The position numbers were made by a program, and so were the translations under genes. The notes beneath the pieces are model-generated. The model was given only the letters and a program-made list of their open reading frames with translations. It was not told the origin of the DNA and searched no databases. Below are positions 24,768 to 33,889 of a stretch of DNA of 64,000 bases, piece by piece. The DNA comes from Pantoea sp. alder81. GTDB taxonomy: Bacteria > Pseudomonadota > Gammaproteobacteria > Enterobacterales > Enterobacteriaceae. The stretch covers positions 62,001 through 126,000 of the forward strand of contig NZ_JAIUDA010000010.1 of the NCBI RefSeq assembly GCF_020179835.1, in the 5' to 3' direction. Within the stretch, counting starts at the first letter, position 1. Every line of letters starts with the position of its first letter.

Positions 24768-25517
24768 TTACAGGTCAACGCTGTTAGGCAGGATCACGAT
24801 ATCGCGCACCGTGACACCCGGCGAACGCGTCACCATAAATAGCACCGATTCCGCCACTTCGATCGGTTGCATCAGGCTGCCGTTGGCCAGCGCGTCCTCC
24901 AGTTTATCTTTTGGCCAGTCATCGAGCAGGGCGGTGACCACTGGACCCGGCAGCACCGCACCGACGCGCACGCCATACTGCGCCACCTGACGACGTGTTG
25001 AATGCACAAAGGCCTGCACCGCAAATTTTGACGCGGTGTAGATGGGTTCCCAGATCACCGGCACCACGCCGGCAATCGAGCTGGTAAAAATGATGTCACC
25101 CGATTTCTGTGCGATCAGATGCGGCAGCACCGAACGTACGCAGCGGAAGGCCGCGCTGGTGTTGAGTTTCAGTACGCGATCCCAGATGTCCGGATCGCCT
25201 TCCGCCACCGGGCCGCCAATGTAGGCACCGGCGTTGGCGTGGAAAATATCCAGACGGCCCGCCAGCTTGAGAATGTCATCGAGAATCCCATCAACCTGTT
25301 TGCCGTCCATCAGGTCAATCTGCAGCGGCAATGCCTGTGGGCCCAGTTCCGCCACCAGCTGCTGCAACTTGTCGCCGTCGCGATCGATCAGAACGACTTT
25401 AGCCCCGGCTTGCAGCAGCACTTTGCTGCATTCAAGGCCGATGCCGGAAGCTGCGCCGGTAATGGCGGCGACTTTTCCGTTGAGAGGGTTATGCATGGAG
25501 AAGAGGTTAGAGTTCAT
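24768..25517 (-). CDS. rbtD: Ribitol 2-dehydrogenase
   Basis: A 249-residue SDR very close to Klebsiella ribitol dehydrogenase along its whole length (recalled sequence): AAITGAASGIGLECSKVL, FHANAGAYIGGPVAEGDP, YTASKFAVQAFVHSTRRQVA and the C-terminal VRDIVILPNSVDL. It oxidises ribitol to D-ribulose with NAD+. ATG 25517 follows AAGGATTATAAG; an upstream in-frame ATG is less likely. First gene of the rbtD-rbtK operon, divergent from a LacI-type repressor. Confidence 0.92.
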   Translation of the reverse strand: MNSNLFSMHNPLNGKVAAITGAASGIGLECSKVLLQAGAKVVLIDRDGDKLQQLVAELGPQALPLQIDLMDGKQVDGILDDILKLAGRLDIFHANAGAYIGGPVAEGDPDIWDRVLKLNTSAAFRCVRSVLPHLIAQKSGDIIFTSSIAGVVPVIWEPIYTASKFAVQAFVHSTRRQVAQYGVRVGAVLPGPVVTALLDDWPKDKLEDALANGSLMQPIEVAESVLFMVTRSPGVTVRDIVILPNSVDL

Positions 25518-25550
25518 CTTATAATCCTTTATCAATGGTGTTTTAGGTGA

Positions 25551-25568
25551 TGCTCAATCGATGAAGCA
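25551..25568. promoter_or_regulatory. Candidate operator of the LacI-type regulator
   Basis: TGCTCAATCGATGAAGCA is an imperfect palindrome centred on ATCGAT, the CpG-centred layout typical of LacI-family operators. It lies between the divergent rbtD and repressor genes. Confidence 0.55.
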
Positions 25569-25616
25569 CAACTATCACCCCGACTTTTAACCAGCAACAA
25601 AAAGCGCAATAAAGGG

Positions 25617-26624
25617 ATGGGTTCTGTGACGGGGATCGGCAAAAACAAGAAAACCACCATTTATGACCTGGCGGAACTCACGGGCGTTTCGGCGAGTGCG
25701 GTGAGCGCGATTTTGAGTGGCAACTGGAAGAAGCGGCGCATCAGTGCCAGCACTGCAGAGAAAGTGAACCGGATTGCGCAAGAACAGGGCTATGCGCTGA
25801 ATCGGCAGGCCAGCATGCTGCGCAGCACGCGCTCGAAAACCATCGGCATGATCGTGCCAAAATATGACAACCGTTATTTTGGCTCAATCGTTGAGAAGTT
25901 TGAGCAGATGGCGCGCGATCGCGGCCTGTTCCCGGTGATTACCTGCACGCAGCGCGATCCGGATTTGGAACTGGAAGCGGCACGCACCATGCTCTCCTGG
26001 CAGGTGGATTACATGGTGGTGACAGGAGCGACCGATCCCGATCGCATCACTGCACTCTGCCAGGCCGCAGGCGTGCCGTCGCTGAATCTGGATCTGCCCG
26101 GTTCGCTGGCACCTTCAGTGATTTCGGATAACTTTCAGGGTGCGTTGAGCCTGACGCGCAGCCTGCTGGAGAAATGCCCGCAGCCGCTGATTTTTGTCGG
26201 CGGACGTGCCAGCGATCATAACGGTAAGGAGCGTCTGCGCGGTTTTTTGGCAGCACATAAGGAGCGAGGTGTTTCGGTGCCGGAGGAGAACCTGCTGTTG
26301 TGTGACTATGAGCCGGAAAAAGCGCAAACGGCGTTGAAAAGCTACTTTCAGCAGCATGAAACGGGGCAATTTGGCCTGTTTGTGAACTCGACTATTTCGC
26401 TGGAAGGGGTGGTGCAGTTTCTGCGTGCGGCGGATCTACTGTCTGATGATAAGCATCCGGCGATTGGCTGTTTCGACTGGGACCCGTTTGTCGCGCTGTT
26501 GTGCAAAGACATCATCATGGTGAAGCAGGATGTGGCCGGCATGATGGAGTCGGTGTTTCGCCTGATGGAGAGCGGTGAGCAGGATGTTACGGTGGTGGAA
26601 GTGCCGGTGCTGCGGATGCAGTAA
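25617..26624 (+). CDS. rbtR: LacI family transcriptional regulator of the ribitol operon
   Basis: A 335-residue LacI-type repressor: HTH in residues 13-40 (TTIYDLAELTGVSASAVSAILSGN, broken here into its helices), hinge NRQASMLRSTRSKTIGMIVP and a periplasmic-binding-protein-like effector domain (to VVEVPVLRMQ). It is divergent from rbtD, like rbtR in Klebsiella, so it most likely represses rbtDK until ribitol or ribulose is present. Start uncertain: ATG 25617 has its purines immediately adjacent, while GTG 25626 has AAAGGG 9-10 bases upstream. Confidence 0.87.
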   Translation: MGSVTGIGKNKKTTIYDLAELTGVSASAVSAILSGNWKKRRISASTAEKVNRIAQEQGYALNRQASMLRSTRSKTIGMIVPKYDNRYFGSIVEKFEQMARDRGLFPVITCTQRDPDLELEAARTMLSWQVDYMVVTGATDPDRITALCQAAGVPSLNLDLPGSLAPSVISDNFQGALSLTRSLLEKCPQPLIFVGGRASDHNGKERLRGFLAAHKERGVSVPEENLLLCDYEPEKAQTALKSYFQQHETGQFGLFVNSTISLEGVVQFLRAADLLSDDKHPAIGCFDWDPFVALLCKDIIMVKQDVAGMMESVFRLMESGEQDVTVVEVPVLRMQ

Positions 26625-26653
26625 AAGGGCGGATTTAATACCGCCTCATCATT

Positions 26654-26718
26654 GGTCGCCATTAATGGCGACCCTACAGCAGTCAGGTGCTGCTGTAGGG
26701 TGCGCATTTATGCGTACC
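26654..26718. repeat. REP-like palindrome pair (BIME-like) between convergent genes
   Basis: GGTCGCCAT-TA-ATGGCGACC plus CTAC (26654-26677) and GTAG plus GGTGCGCAT-TT-ATGCGTACC (26695-26718). The spacer AGCAG-N7-CTGCT (26678-26694) also pairs, so the whole unit can fold as one long structure. It separates the LacI-type gene and gor. Confidence 0.8.
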
Positions 26719-26728
26719 AGGGAATCCC

Positions 26729-28081
26729 TTATCGCATGGTCACAAATTCTTCCGCCGCAGTCGGGTGAATCGCTACGGTGTTGTCGAAGTCTTTCTTGGT
26801 GGCGCCCATCTTCAGTGCCACCGCGAAGCCCTGCAGCATCTCATCCATACCGTTACCGATACCGTGGATGCCGACAATCTTCTCTTCTGCACCGACGCAT
26901 ACCAGTTTCATGCGGCACGGCTGGCGGTGTTGGGTGACGGCGGTGTACATCGCGGTGAACGAGGATTTATACACTTTCACCTGATCGTCACCGTACTGCT
27001 CGCGCGCCTGCGGTTCAGTCAGGCCGACAGTACCAATGGGTGGATGGGTGAACACCACAGTTGGCACGTTGCTGTAATCCAGATGCTCGTCCGGTTTGTT
27101 GTTAAACAGACGCTCGGACAGGCGGCGACCGGCAGCCACGGCGACGGGAGTCAGTTCCACCGCACCGGTGTTGTCGCCCACTGCATAGATGCCTTGCACG
27201 TTGGTGTTCTGGAACTTATCAACGTTGATATAGCCTTTGTCGTTCAGCGCCACGCCGGTCACGGACAGGTTGAGATTGTCGGTCGCCGGTTCGCGCCCAA
27301 TCGCCCATACCAGGCAATCGACGGTTTGCTCATGACCGTTTTCCAGCTGCAGCGTCAGGCTACCGTCAGCGTTCTTGATTACTGCTTTCGGGATCGATTC
27401 GGTGTGCAGCGTGGGACCTTCGGCCTGCATCACTTCCACCAGCGTATCGACAATCAGCGGATCAAAGCTGCGCAGCGGTGCATGCTTACGCACAAACAGA
27501 TGAGTTTCGGCACCGAGCGCGTTGACCACACCGGCCAGCTCCACTGCGATATAACCTGCGCCAACCACTGCCACACGCTTTGGCAGCGTATCCAGTTCAA
27601 AGAAGCCGTCAGAGTCGATACCGTATTCCGCGCCAGGCACTTGCGGATGGCTTGGACGGCCACCGGTGGCGATCAGGATGTGATCGGCCGTGATGGTCTC
27701 GCCGTTCACTTCCACGGTGTTCGCATCGATAAAGCGCGCGAAGCCTTTGATCACTTCAACGTTATTCTTACCCAGCACGTTGTCGTAAGAGGTGTGGATG
27801 CGATCGATATAGGCGCTGCGGTTTTTCACCAGCACCGACCAGTCAAAGTGGTTCACGGTGGTATCGAAACCGTAATCCGGGCCATACAGGTGGATGGCTT
27901 CAGCAATCTGCGCCGCGTGCCACATCACCTTTTTCGGTACGCAGCCGACGTTGACACAGGTGCCGCCCAGCTCTTTCGCTTCAATCAGCGCGCACTTCTG
28001 GCCATGCATCGCTGCACGGTTTATCGAGGCGATACCGCCGCTGCCGCCGCCGATGGCGAGGTAGTCAAAATGTCTGGTCAT
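26729..28081 (-). CDS. gor: Glutathione reductase
   Basis: A 450-residue flavoprotein (E. coli Gor 450). FAD motif AIGGGSGGIAS near residue 9, redox-active disulfide GGTCVNVGCVPKK (Cys42/Cys47), NADPH fold VAVVGAGYIAVELAGV, and the C-terminal catalytic HPTAAEE (His439, Glu444). It regenerates glutathione from GSSG with NADPH in the cytoplasm. Neighbouring rlmJ-prlC-rsmJ match the E. coli locus. Confidence 0.97.
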   Translation of the reverse strand: MTRHFDYLAIGGGSGGIASINRAAMHGQKCALIEAKELGGTCVNVGCVPKKVMWHAAQIAEAIHLYGPDYGFDTTVNHFDWSVLVKNRSAYIDRIHTSYDNVLGKNNVEVIKGFARFIDANTVEVNGETITADHILIATGGRPSHPQVPGAEYGIDSDGFFELDTLPKRVAVVGAGYIAVELAGVVNALGAETHLFVRKHAPLRSFDPLIVDTLVEVMQAEGPTLHTESIPKAVIKNADGSLTLQLENGHEQTVDCLVWAIGREPATDNLNLSVTGVALNDKGYINVDKFQNTNVQGIYAVGDNTGAVELTPVAVAAGRRLSERLFNNKPDEHLDYSNVPTVVFTHPPIGTVGLTEPQAREQYGDDQVKVYKSSFTAMYTAVTQHRQPCRMKLVCVGAEEKIVGIHGIGNGMDEMLQGFAVALKMGATKKDFDNTVAIHPTAAEEFVTMR

Positions 28082-28206
28082 CCGTTGTGTCCATCAGTTG
28101 GAAGAAAATTGGCATAGAGTGTAACGCTGCTTGCGCAAGCGGCGCAAAGGTTCAGCCTATGATTATGATAGGGTTAAATCTCGGTTCCGCTAACATGGAA
28201 GACATT

Positions 28207-29118
28207 ATGCACCTGACTTTTCTCGGCACCGGCGCGGGTGCGCCGAGCCTGCAACGTAACGTCACCGCCATTGCGCTGACGCTGTCGAAACGTGGCGACA
28301 CCTGGCTGTTCGACTGCGGTGAAGCGACGCAGCATCAGTTTATGCGCTCCGCACTCAAGCCGAGCAAGCTGGAAAAAATCTTCATTACTCATCTGCACGG
28401 TGACCACATTTTCGGTCTGCCAGGTTTACTCACCAGCCGTTCGATGGCCGGCCTGCTGGAGCCGCTGACGATTTATGGCCCGAAAGGCATCAGACAATTT
28501 GTCGAAACAACCCTCAGTCTCAGTGGCTCTTACACCGGCTACCCGCTGGAGATCGTTGAAATTGAAGCTGGCGAAGTGCTGGATGATGGTGATTATCGCG
28601 TCACGGCCTATCCGATGAATCATGTGGTGGAGTGCTATGGCTATCGCATCGAAGAGCATGACAAACCGGGCTTCCTCGACGCGCCACGCCTGAAAGCGGA
28701 AGGGGTGCCACGCGGGCCGTGGTATCAGGATCTGAAGGACGGCAAAAAGATTCAGTTAGACGATGGGCGTGAAATCAACGGCGCGGAGTATCTCGGTCCC
28801 GGCACCAAAGGCAAAGTGGTGGCGATCTTCGGTGACACCGGCCCGACTGAGGTGGCACTGCTGCTGGCGGCGGATGCAGATGTGATGGTTCATGAAACTA
28901 CCATGGAAGCGGCGATGGCGGAGAAAGCCAACGGTCGCGGCCACTCCACCACGATTCAGGCGGCCGAAGTGGCAAAACTAGCAGGCGCAAAACGCATGAT
29001 TGCCACGCACTTCAGTTCGCGGTATTTGTCGGGCGATAGGGAAAGATTGCTGGCGGAGTGCCAGTCGGTGTTTGCGGCTACCGAGCTGGCACGAGATTTC
29101 GCGGTGTTCGAGATTTAG
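28207..29118 (+). CDS. rbn: Ribonuclease BN (RNase Z family)
   Basis: A 303-residue metallo-beta-lactamase-fold nuclease for tRNA 3' processing. Zinc motif HLHGDH at residues 62-67, NVTAIAL near 18 (after the GTGAGAPS start), GDTG in IFGDTGPTE and the late THFSSRY. Start ATG 28207 is chosen because GGAAGA lies just upstream and MHLTFLGTGAG aligns with the family start; ATG 28195 has no ribosome site. The gene sits next to gor, whereas in E. coli rbn (elaC) is near nuo, so this is a local rearrangement. Its end overlaps the convergent protease gene by 4 bases. Confidence 0.93.
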   Translation: MHLTFLGTGAGAPSLQRNVTAIALTLSKRGDTWLFDCGEATQHQFMRSALKPSKLEKIFITHLHGDHIFGLPGLLTSRSMAGLLEPLTIYGPKGIRQFVETTLSLSGSYTGYPLEIVEIEAGEVLDDGDYRVTAYPMNHVVECYGYRIEEHDKPGFLDAPRLKAEGVPRGPWYQDLKDGKKIQLDDGREINGAEYLGPGTKGKVVAIFGDTGPTEVALLLAADADVMVHETTMEAAMAEKANGRGHSTTIQAAEVAKLAGAKRMIATHFSSRYLSGDRERLLAECQSVFAATELARDFAVFEI

Positions 29119-29930
29119 TGCTGCAACGCCGGATAGGTGAAGAACAGCAGGTGTGTCATGTTGAACAGGAAATGGACGCCGGTGGCGACCCACACGCGGC
29201 CACTCCAATGCCACGCCAGACCGTAAATCAACCCGGCCAGGGTAGCGAAGGCAACCAGCATCATGCCGCCTGGGAAGTGCGCCAGCCCAAACAGCACTGA
29301 CGCAATCAACAGCGCCGCCACGCCACCGATTTTCTGGCGCAGGCGCTGTTGCACATAGCCGCGGAAGAACGCCTCTTCGGCCAGCGAGACAAAGAACAGG
29401 TTTGCCAACATAAAGCTGCCGAGCCACTCCGGCCAATGCGGCTCAATCGCCAGTCCACCCAACAGCACCGCGACATACAGCAGCAGCGGAATCGCCGCCA
29501 GTAATAGCAGCCATAGAATCTTGTGCGGCGCGGGAAACTTCTGCGCACGGAACAACGTGGGCAATGCAGCCAGCAGCACAAATGGAATCAGTGCTTTATC
29601 GAAGTTGTAGTAGAAGCTAAAAGGCTGGCTATTGGGGCCAACCTGCATTTCCTCGATCTGGCGCGGGTTGTTAAAGCCCGGCAGCAGATGCAGGAACAGG
29701 CCGCCGGCAATCAGCACCAGCAACGCCTCGCTGATCAGCAGTACCGCGCGGTTGGTAGGGTTTTCCACCCGCACCCACGCCAGCAAAGCGATGGCCCCCA
29801 AAATGGCGAGAGCAGGCCAGTCCAGCACATCCTGGAATAAGCCCAATAGCGTTGCCAGTAACAACAGCAATACGGCAAGACGTTTGGCAGGCGATAGCAC
29901 GGTGAGTGCGCCAGCCAGAATGATCCACAT
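29115..29930 (-). CDS. CPBP family intramembrane glutamic endopeptidase
   Basis: A 271-residue membrane protein with about eight helices. The three family motifs are present: EEAFFRG (Glu185/186), FGLAHF near 213 and HFLFN near 252. CPBP enzymes are related to Rce1-type proteases; in bacteria many are linked to membrane-protein or bacteriocin processing, but this substrate is unknown. Convergent with rbn (4-base overlap). Confidence 0.9.
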   Translation of the reverse strand: MWIILAGALTVLSPAKRLAVLLLLLATLLGLFQDVLDWPALAILGAIALLAWVRVENPTNRAVLLISEALLVLIAGGLFLHLLPGFNNPRQIEEMQVGPNSQPFSFYYNFDKALIPFVLLAALPTLFRAQKFPAPHKILWLLLLAAIPLLLYVAVLLGGLAIEPHWPEWLGSFMLANLFFVSLAEEAFFRGYVQQRLRQKIGGVAALLIASVLFGLAHFPGGMMLVAFATLAGLIYGLAWHWSGRVWVATGVHFLFNMTHLLFFTYPALQH

Positions 29931-29963
29931 AAATAGTGTCCTTAGAAGGGCAACGGCAAAGGG

Positions 29964-29985
29964 CGGCTCAGGAGCCGCACCCTGT
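29964..29985. repeat. Degenerate REP-like palindrome
   Basis: GCGGCTC-AG-GAGCCGC followed by ACCCTG, close in form to the GTAG-foot palindromes elsewhere but with CAGG in place of GTAG on the minus strand. It lies between rlmJ and the protease gene. Confidence 0.45.
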
Positions 29986-29992
29986 CAGCACG

Positions 29993-30835
29993 TTATTCTG
30001 GAACGATCTGCGTCACGCTATAGTGACCGGTGCCCGCTGGAACCAGCTTCTGATGCAGCCACGGCAACAGCTCTTCCATCTGCGCTTTCAACTTCCACGG
30101 CGGGTTAATCACGATCATGCCCGATGCAGTCATGCCGCGCTGATCGCTGTCCGGACGAACGGCCAGTTCAATCTGCAGGATGTTGCGGATATTGGTCGCC
30201 TGCAAATCTCTCACCATGTGTTTGATCTGCTGGCGCATCACTACCGGATACCACAGTGCGAACACGCCGGTGGCGAAGCGCTTGTGACCTTCCTGAATGC
30301 CTTTCACCACATCCTGATAATCGCTTTTCATTTCATACGGCGGATCGATCAGAATCAAACCGCGACGGCTCAGCGGTGGCAGCTTGGCTTTCAACTGCTG
30401 ATAACCGTCGCCACGCGCCACGCGCGCGCGGTCATCTTTGCTGAACTCATTACGCAACAGTGGGTAGTCGCTGGAGTGCAGTTCGGTTAATTCCAGTTTG
30501 TCCTCTTCACGCAGCAAGTAGCGGGCGATCAGCGGTGAGCCCGGATAGTAGCGCAAGGTGCCATGTGGGTTGAGGTTGCGAACGGCCGTCAGATACGGCT
30601 TCAGCAGTTCCGGTGCGTCCGGCTGCTGCCAGATGCGGCCAATGCCTTCCAGATATTCACCGGTGCGCTCGGCGTGCTCTCCGCTCAGCTGGTAACGTCC
30701 AGCACCGGCGTGGGTATCCAGATAGAGGAAAGGTTTTTCCTTCTCCATCAGGGCGGTGAGGATCAGGCTTTCAACGGTATGTTTGAGCACGTCGGCATGG
30801 TTGCCGGCATGAAAACTGTGGCGATAACTCAGCAT
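29993..30835 (-). CDS. rlmJ: 23S rRNA (adenine(2030)-N6)-methyltransferase
   Basis: A 280-residue SAM-dependent enzyme (E. coli RlmJ 280). Family start MLSYRHSFHAGNHADVLKH, SAM-binding YLDTHAGAGRY and the catalytic DPPYE (Asp164). It methylates A2030 of 23S rRNA. Divergent from prlC (221 bases apart), as in E. coli. Confidence 0.97.
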   Translation of the reverse strand: MLSYRHSFHAGNHADVLKHTVESLILTALMEKEKPFLYLDTHAGAGRYQLSGEHAERTGEYLEGIGRIWQQPDAPELLKPYLTAVRNLNPHGTLRYYPGSPLIARYLLREEDKLELTELHSSDYPLLRNEFSKDDRARVARGDGYQQLKAKLPPLSRRGLILIDPPYEMKSDYQDVVKGIQEGHKRFATGVFALWYPVVMRQQIKHMVRDLQATNIRNILQIELAVRPDSDQRGMTASGMIVINPPWKLKAQMEELLPWLHQKLVPAGTGHYSVTQIVPE

Positions 30836-31056
30836 AAAAAAGAGGGGTCCGCGGTTGGATCAAAGGAGATAAAACATCGTGTGTGGCGCGATTATAGCCG
30901 CGCTGCGTAAAAATTGCTGACGTTTTGGCTCTCGCGCTTTTTTCTTAACGAGTCCATCCTTACTGGCATTGATTTTCATGCATGCTGACCGCATGTTAGA
31001 AGCATTGCGTCGCGCGAAACCTCGCGCCCGAACTCTATGATGAAAGGACTGCGCTG

Positions 31057-33099
31057 ATGACCAATCCATTACTCACCCCTTATTCGCTACCGCCTTTTTC
31101 CGCTATCAAACCTGAGCACGTGGTTCCCGCTGTGACTGAAGCGCTGAACAACTGTCGTGCCGAAGTGGAACGCGTTGTGGCCCAGGGTGCGCCTTACTCC
31201 TGGGATAATCTGGTGCAGCCGCTGGCCGAAGTGGATGACCGTCTGAGCCGTATTTTCTCCCCGGTGAGCCATCTGAATTCCGTTAAAAACAGCCCGGAAC
31301 TGCGTGAAGCCTATGAGCAAACGCTGCCGCTGCTGTCTGAATACAGCACCTGGGTGGGACAGAACGAAGGTCTGTATCAGGCTTACCGTGATTTGAAACA
31401 GGGCGACAACTACGCCGCACTGGATATTGCGCAGAAGAAAGCGGTGGATAACGCACTGCGTGATTTCGAACTCTCCGGTATCGGCCTCGATAAAGAGAAG
31501 CAGAAACGCTACGGCGAAATCGCCGCGCGTCTGTCTGAACTCGGTTCGACCTACAGCAACAACGTGCTTGACGCCACCATGGGTTGGAGCAAGTTGATCA
31601 CCGATGAAGCCGAGCTTGCTGGCATGCCGGAAAGCGCGCTGGCTGCGGCCAAAGCGCAGGCCGAAGCCAAAGAACAAGAGGGCTGGCTGCTGACGCTGGA
31701 TATCCCAAGTTATCTACCCGTCATGACTTATTGCGATAACGCCGCGCTGCGCGAAGAGATGTATCGTGCTTATTCAACGCGTGCTTCTGAGCAGGGCCCT
31801 AATGCCGGCAAATGGGATAATGGCCCAATCATGGCGGAAGAGCTGGCGCTGCGTCACGAGCTGGCACAGTTGCTGGGCTTTGACTCCTTCGCGCACAAAT
31901 CACTGGCGACCAAAATGGCTGAGAATCCGGCACAGGTGATCGACTTCCTGACCGATCTCGCCAAACGTGCCCGTCCGCAGGGTGAGAAAGAGCTAGCTCA
32001 GCTGCGCGCCTTCGCCAAAAAAGAGTGTGGCGTGGACGAGATGAATCCGTGGGATCTCACTTATTACGGCGAGAAGCAGAAGCAACATCTCTACACCATC
32101 AGCGACGAGCAGCTGCGTCCGTACTTCCCGGAAGAGCGCGCGGTGAGCGGCCTGTTTGAAGTGGTGAAACGCATTTACGGCATCACCGCCAAAGAGCGCA
32201 AAGACGTTGATGTTTATCATCCGGACGTGCGCTTCTTCGACCTGTTCGATGAAAGCGGCGAGCTGCGCGGCAGTTTCTACCTCGACCTGTATGCGCGTGA
32301 GCACAAGCGTGGCGGTGCCTGGATGGACGATTGCGTCGGCCAGATGCGTAAAGCCGATGGCAGCCTGCAGAAGCCGGTGGCCTATCTCACCTGTAACTTC
32401 AACCGTCCGGTCCAGGGCAAGCCTGCGCTGTTTACCCACGATGAAGTCACCACCCTGTTCCACGAGTTTGGCCATGGCTTGCACCACATGCTGACGCGCA
32501 TCGAAGCGCCGGGCGTGTCGGGTATCAGCGGTGTGCCATGGGATGCAGTCGAGCTGCCGAGCCAGTTTATGGAAAACTGGTGCTGGGAGCCGGACGCGCT
32601 GGCGTTTATCTCTGGTCACTATGAAACTGGCGAACCGCTGCCGAAAGATCTGCTGGATAAAATGCTGGCAGCGAAAAACTATCAGGCAGCGCTGTTTATC
32701 CTGCGTCAGCTGGAGTTCGGCCTGTTCGACTTCCGCATGCACACCGAATTCAATCCGGAAAAAGGCGCGCAGATCCTCGAAACCCTGCGTGAAGTGAAGA
32801 AGCAGGTTGCCGTGGTGCCAAGCCCGGAATGGGGCCGCTTCCCGCATGCGTTTAGCCATGTCTTCGCCGGCGGTTATGCAGCGGGCTACTACAGCTATCT
32901 ATGGGCTGACGTGCTGGCGGCGGATGCCTACTCACGCTTTGAAGAAGAGGGCATCTTCAACCGTGAAACCGGTCAGTCGTTCCTCGACAACATCCTGACG
33001 CGCGGCGGTTCTGAAGAGCCAATGGAGCTGTTCAAACGCTTCCGTGGCCGTGAACCGCAGCTGGATGCGATGCTGGAACACTACGGAATTCAGGGATAA
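31057..33099 (+). CDS. prlC: Oligopeptidase A
   Basis: A 680-residue M3 metallopeptidase (E. coli 680). Zinc site HEFGH at 469-473 with the downstream Glu in the ENWCWE segment. It degrades signal-peptide fragments and other short peptides in the cytoplasm. ATG follows AAAGGACTGCGCTG. It is followed by rsmJ after 8 bases, so they are probably one operon. Confidence 0.97.
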   Translation: MTNPLLTPYSLPPFSAIKPEHVVPAVTEALNNCRAEVERVVAQGAPYSWDNLVQPLAEVDDRLSRIFSPVSHLNSVKNSPELREAYEQTLPLLSEYSTWVGQNEGLYQAYRDLKQGDNYAALDIAQKKAVDNALRDFELSGIGLDKEKQKRYGEIAARLSELGSTYSNNVLDATMGWSKLITDEAELAGMPESALAAAKAQAEAKEQEGWLLTLDIPSYLPVMTYCDNAALREEMYRAYSTRASEQGPNAGKWDNGPIMAEELALRHELAQLLGFDSFAHKSLATKMAENPAQVIDFLTDLAKRARPQGEKELAQLRAFAKKECGVDEMNPWDLTYYGEKQKQHLYTISDEQLRPYFPEERAVSGLFEVVKRIYGITAKERKDVDVYHPDVRFFDLFDESGELRGSFYLDLYAREHKRGGAWMDDCVGQMRKADGSLQKPVAYLTCNFNRPVQGKPALFTHDEVTTLFHEFGHGLHHMLTRIEAPGVSGISGVPWDAVELPSQFMENWCWEPDALAFISGHYETGEPLPKDLLDKMLAAKNYQAALFILRQLEFGLFDFRMHTEFNPEKGAQILETLREVKKQVAVVPSPEWGRFPHAFSHVFAGGYAAGYYSYLWADVLAADAYSRFEEEGIFNRETGQSFLDNILTRGGSEEPMELFKRFRGREPQLDAMLEHYGIQG

Positions 33100-33107
33100 G
33101 CCTGCTT

Positions 33108-33857
33108 GTGAAAATCGGTTTAATCGATGAATCAGGCGCCGGAGACGGCGCCTTATTACATCTGGCGCAGCGCTGGGGCTTAGAGCATGACGATCAGGCG
33201 CTGATGGCGCTGGTGCTGACGCCGGAGCGCCTTGAGCTGCGTAAGCTGGATGAGCCTAAACTGGGCGGCATCTTTGTGGATTTCGTCACCGGTGCCATGG
33301 CGCATCGCCGTAAATTTGGCGGTGGTCGCGGCGAGGCGGTGGCAAAAGCGGTGGGCATTAAGGGCGGCTATCTGCCGGATGTGATCGACGCGACGGCAGG
33401 ACTGGGGCGTGATGCCTTTGTGCTGGCGGCATTAGGCTGTCGGGTGCGCATGCTGGAACGCCATCCGGTGGTCGCGGCTTTGCTGGACGATGGTTTACGC
33501 CGCGGTTATGCCGATGCGGAAATCGGTGGCTGGCTGCGTGAGCGTCTGACGCTGCTGCATGTGGTAAGCCAGCAGGCATTGAGTGATATCACGCCCGCGC
33601 CGGATGTGGTGTACCTCGATCCAATGTATCCCCATCGTCAAAAGAGCGCGATGGTGAAGAAGGAGATGCGCGTATTTCAGTCGCTGGTGGGATCCGATGA
33701 GGATGCCGATGCGCTGCTGGAACCGGCGCGCCGTCTGGCGAAGAAACGCATCGTGGTGAAGCGTCCGGATTACGCGCCGCCGTTAGCCGGTGTGGCAACG
33801 CAATCGGCGGTGGTCACCAAAAGCCATCGCTTTGATATCTATCCGCCGTTGGTTTAA
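33108..33857 (+). CDS. rsmJ: 16S rRNA (guanine(1516)-N2)-methyltransferase
   Basis: A 249-residue SAM-dependent methyltransferase matching E. coli RsmJ along its length: MKIGLIDESGAGDGALLHLA, DATAGLGRDAFVLA (SAM motif), YLDPMYPHRQKSA and VVKRPDYAPPLA. GTG start at 33108, 8 bases after prlC, as in E. coli where the same start context holds. Confidence 0.96.
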   Translation: MKIGLIDESGAGDGALLHLAQRWGLEHDDQALMALVLTPERLELRKLDEPKLGGIFVDFVTGAMAHRRKFGGGRGEAVAKAVGIKGGYLPDVIDATAGLGRDAFVLAALGCRVRMLERHPVVAALLDDGLRRGYADAEIGGWLRERLTLLHVVSQQALSDITPAPDVVYLDPMYPHRQKSAMVKKEMRVFQSLVGSDEDADALLEPARRLAKKRIVVKRPDYAPPLAGVATQSAVVTKSHRFDIYPPLV

Positions 33858-33863
33858 AAAAAA

Positions 33864-33886
33864 CAGGGCCAGCTAAGCTGGCCCTG
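33864..33886. terminator. Bidirectional terminator between rsmJ and uspA
   Basis: Perfect 10-bp stem CAGGGCCAGC / GCTGGCCCTG with loop TAA; an A-run precedes it, giving a U-tract for the minus-strand uspA transcript. Confidence 0.8.
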
Positions 33887-33889
33887 CTC

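Noticed and set aside
26765..28117. 450-residue open frame antisense to gor
   Set aside because: It has the same length as gor and is a mirror of its codon pattern; no ribosome site and no recognisable family.
30836..31056. Heat-shock promoter upstream of prlC
   Set aside because: No clear sigma-32 pattern; only weak CATTGAT/CCGCATGT resemblance.
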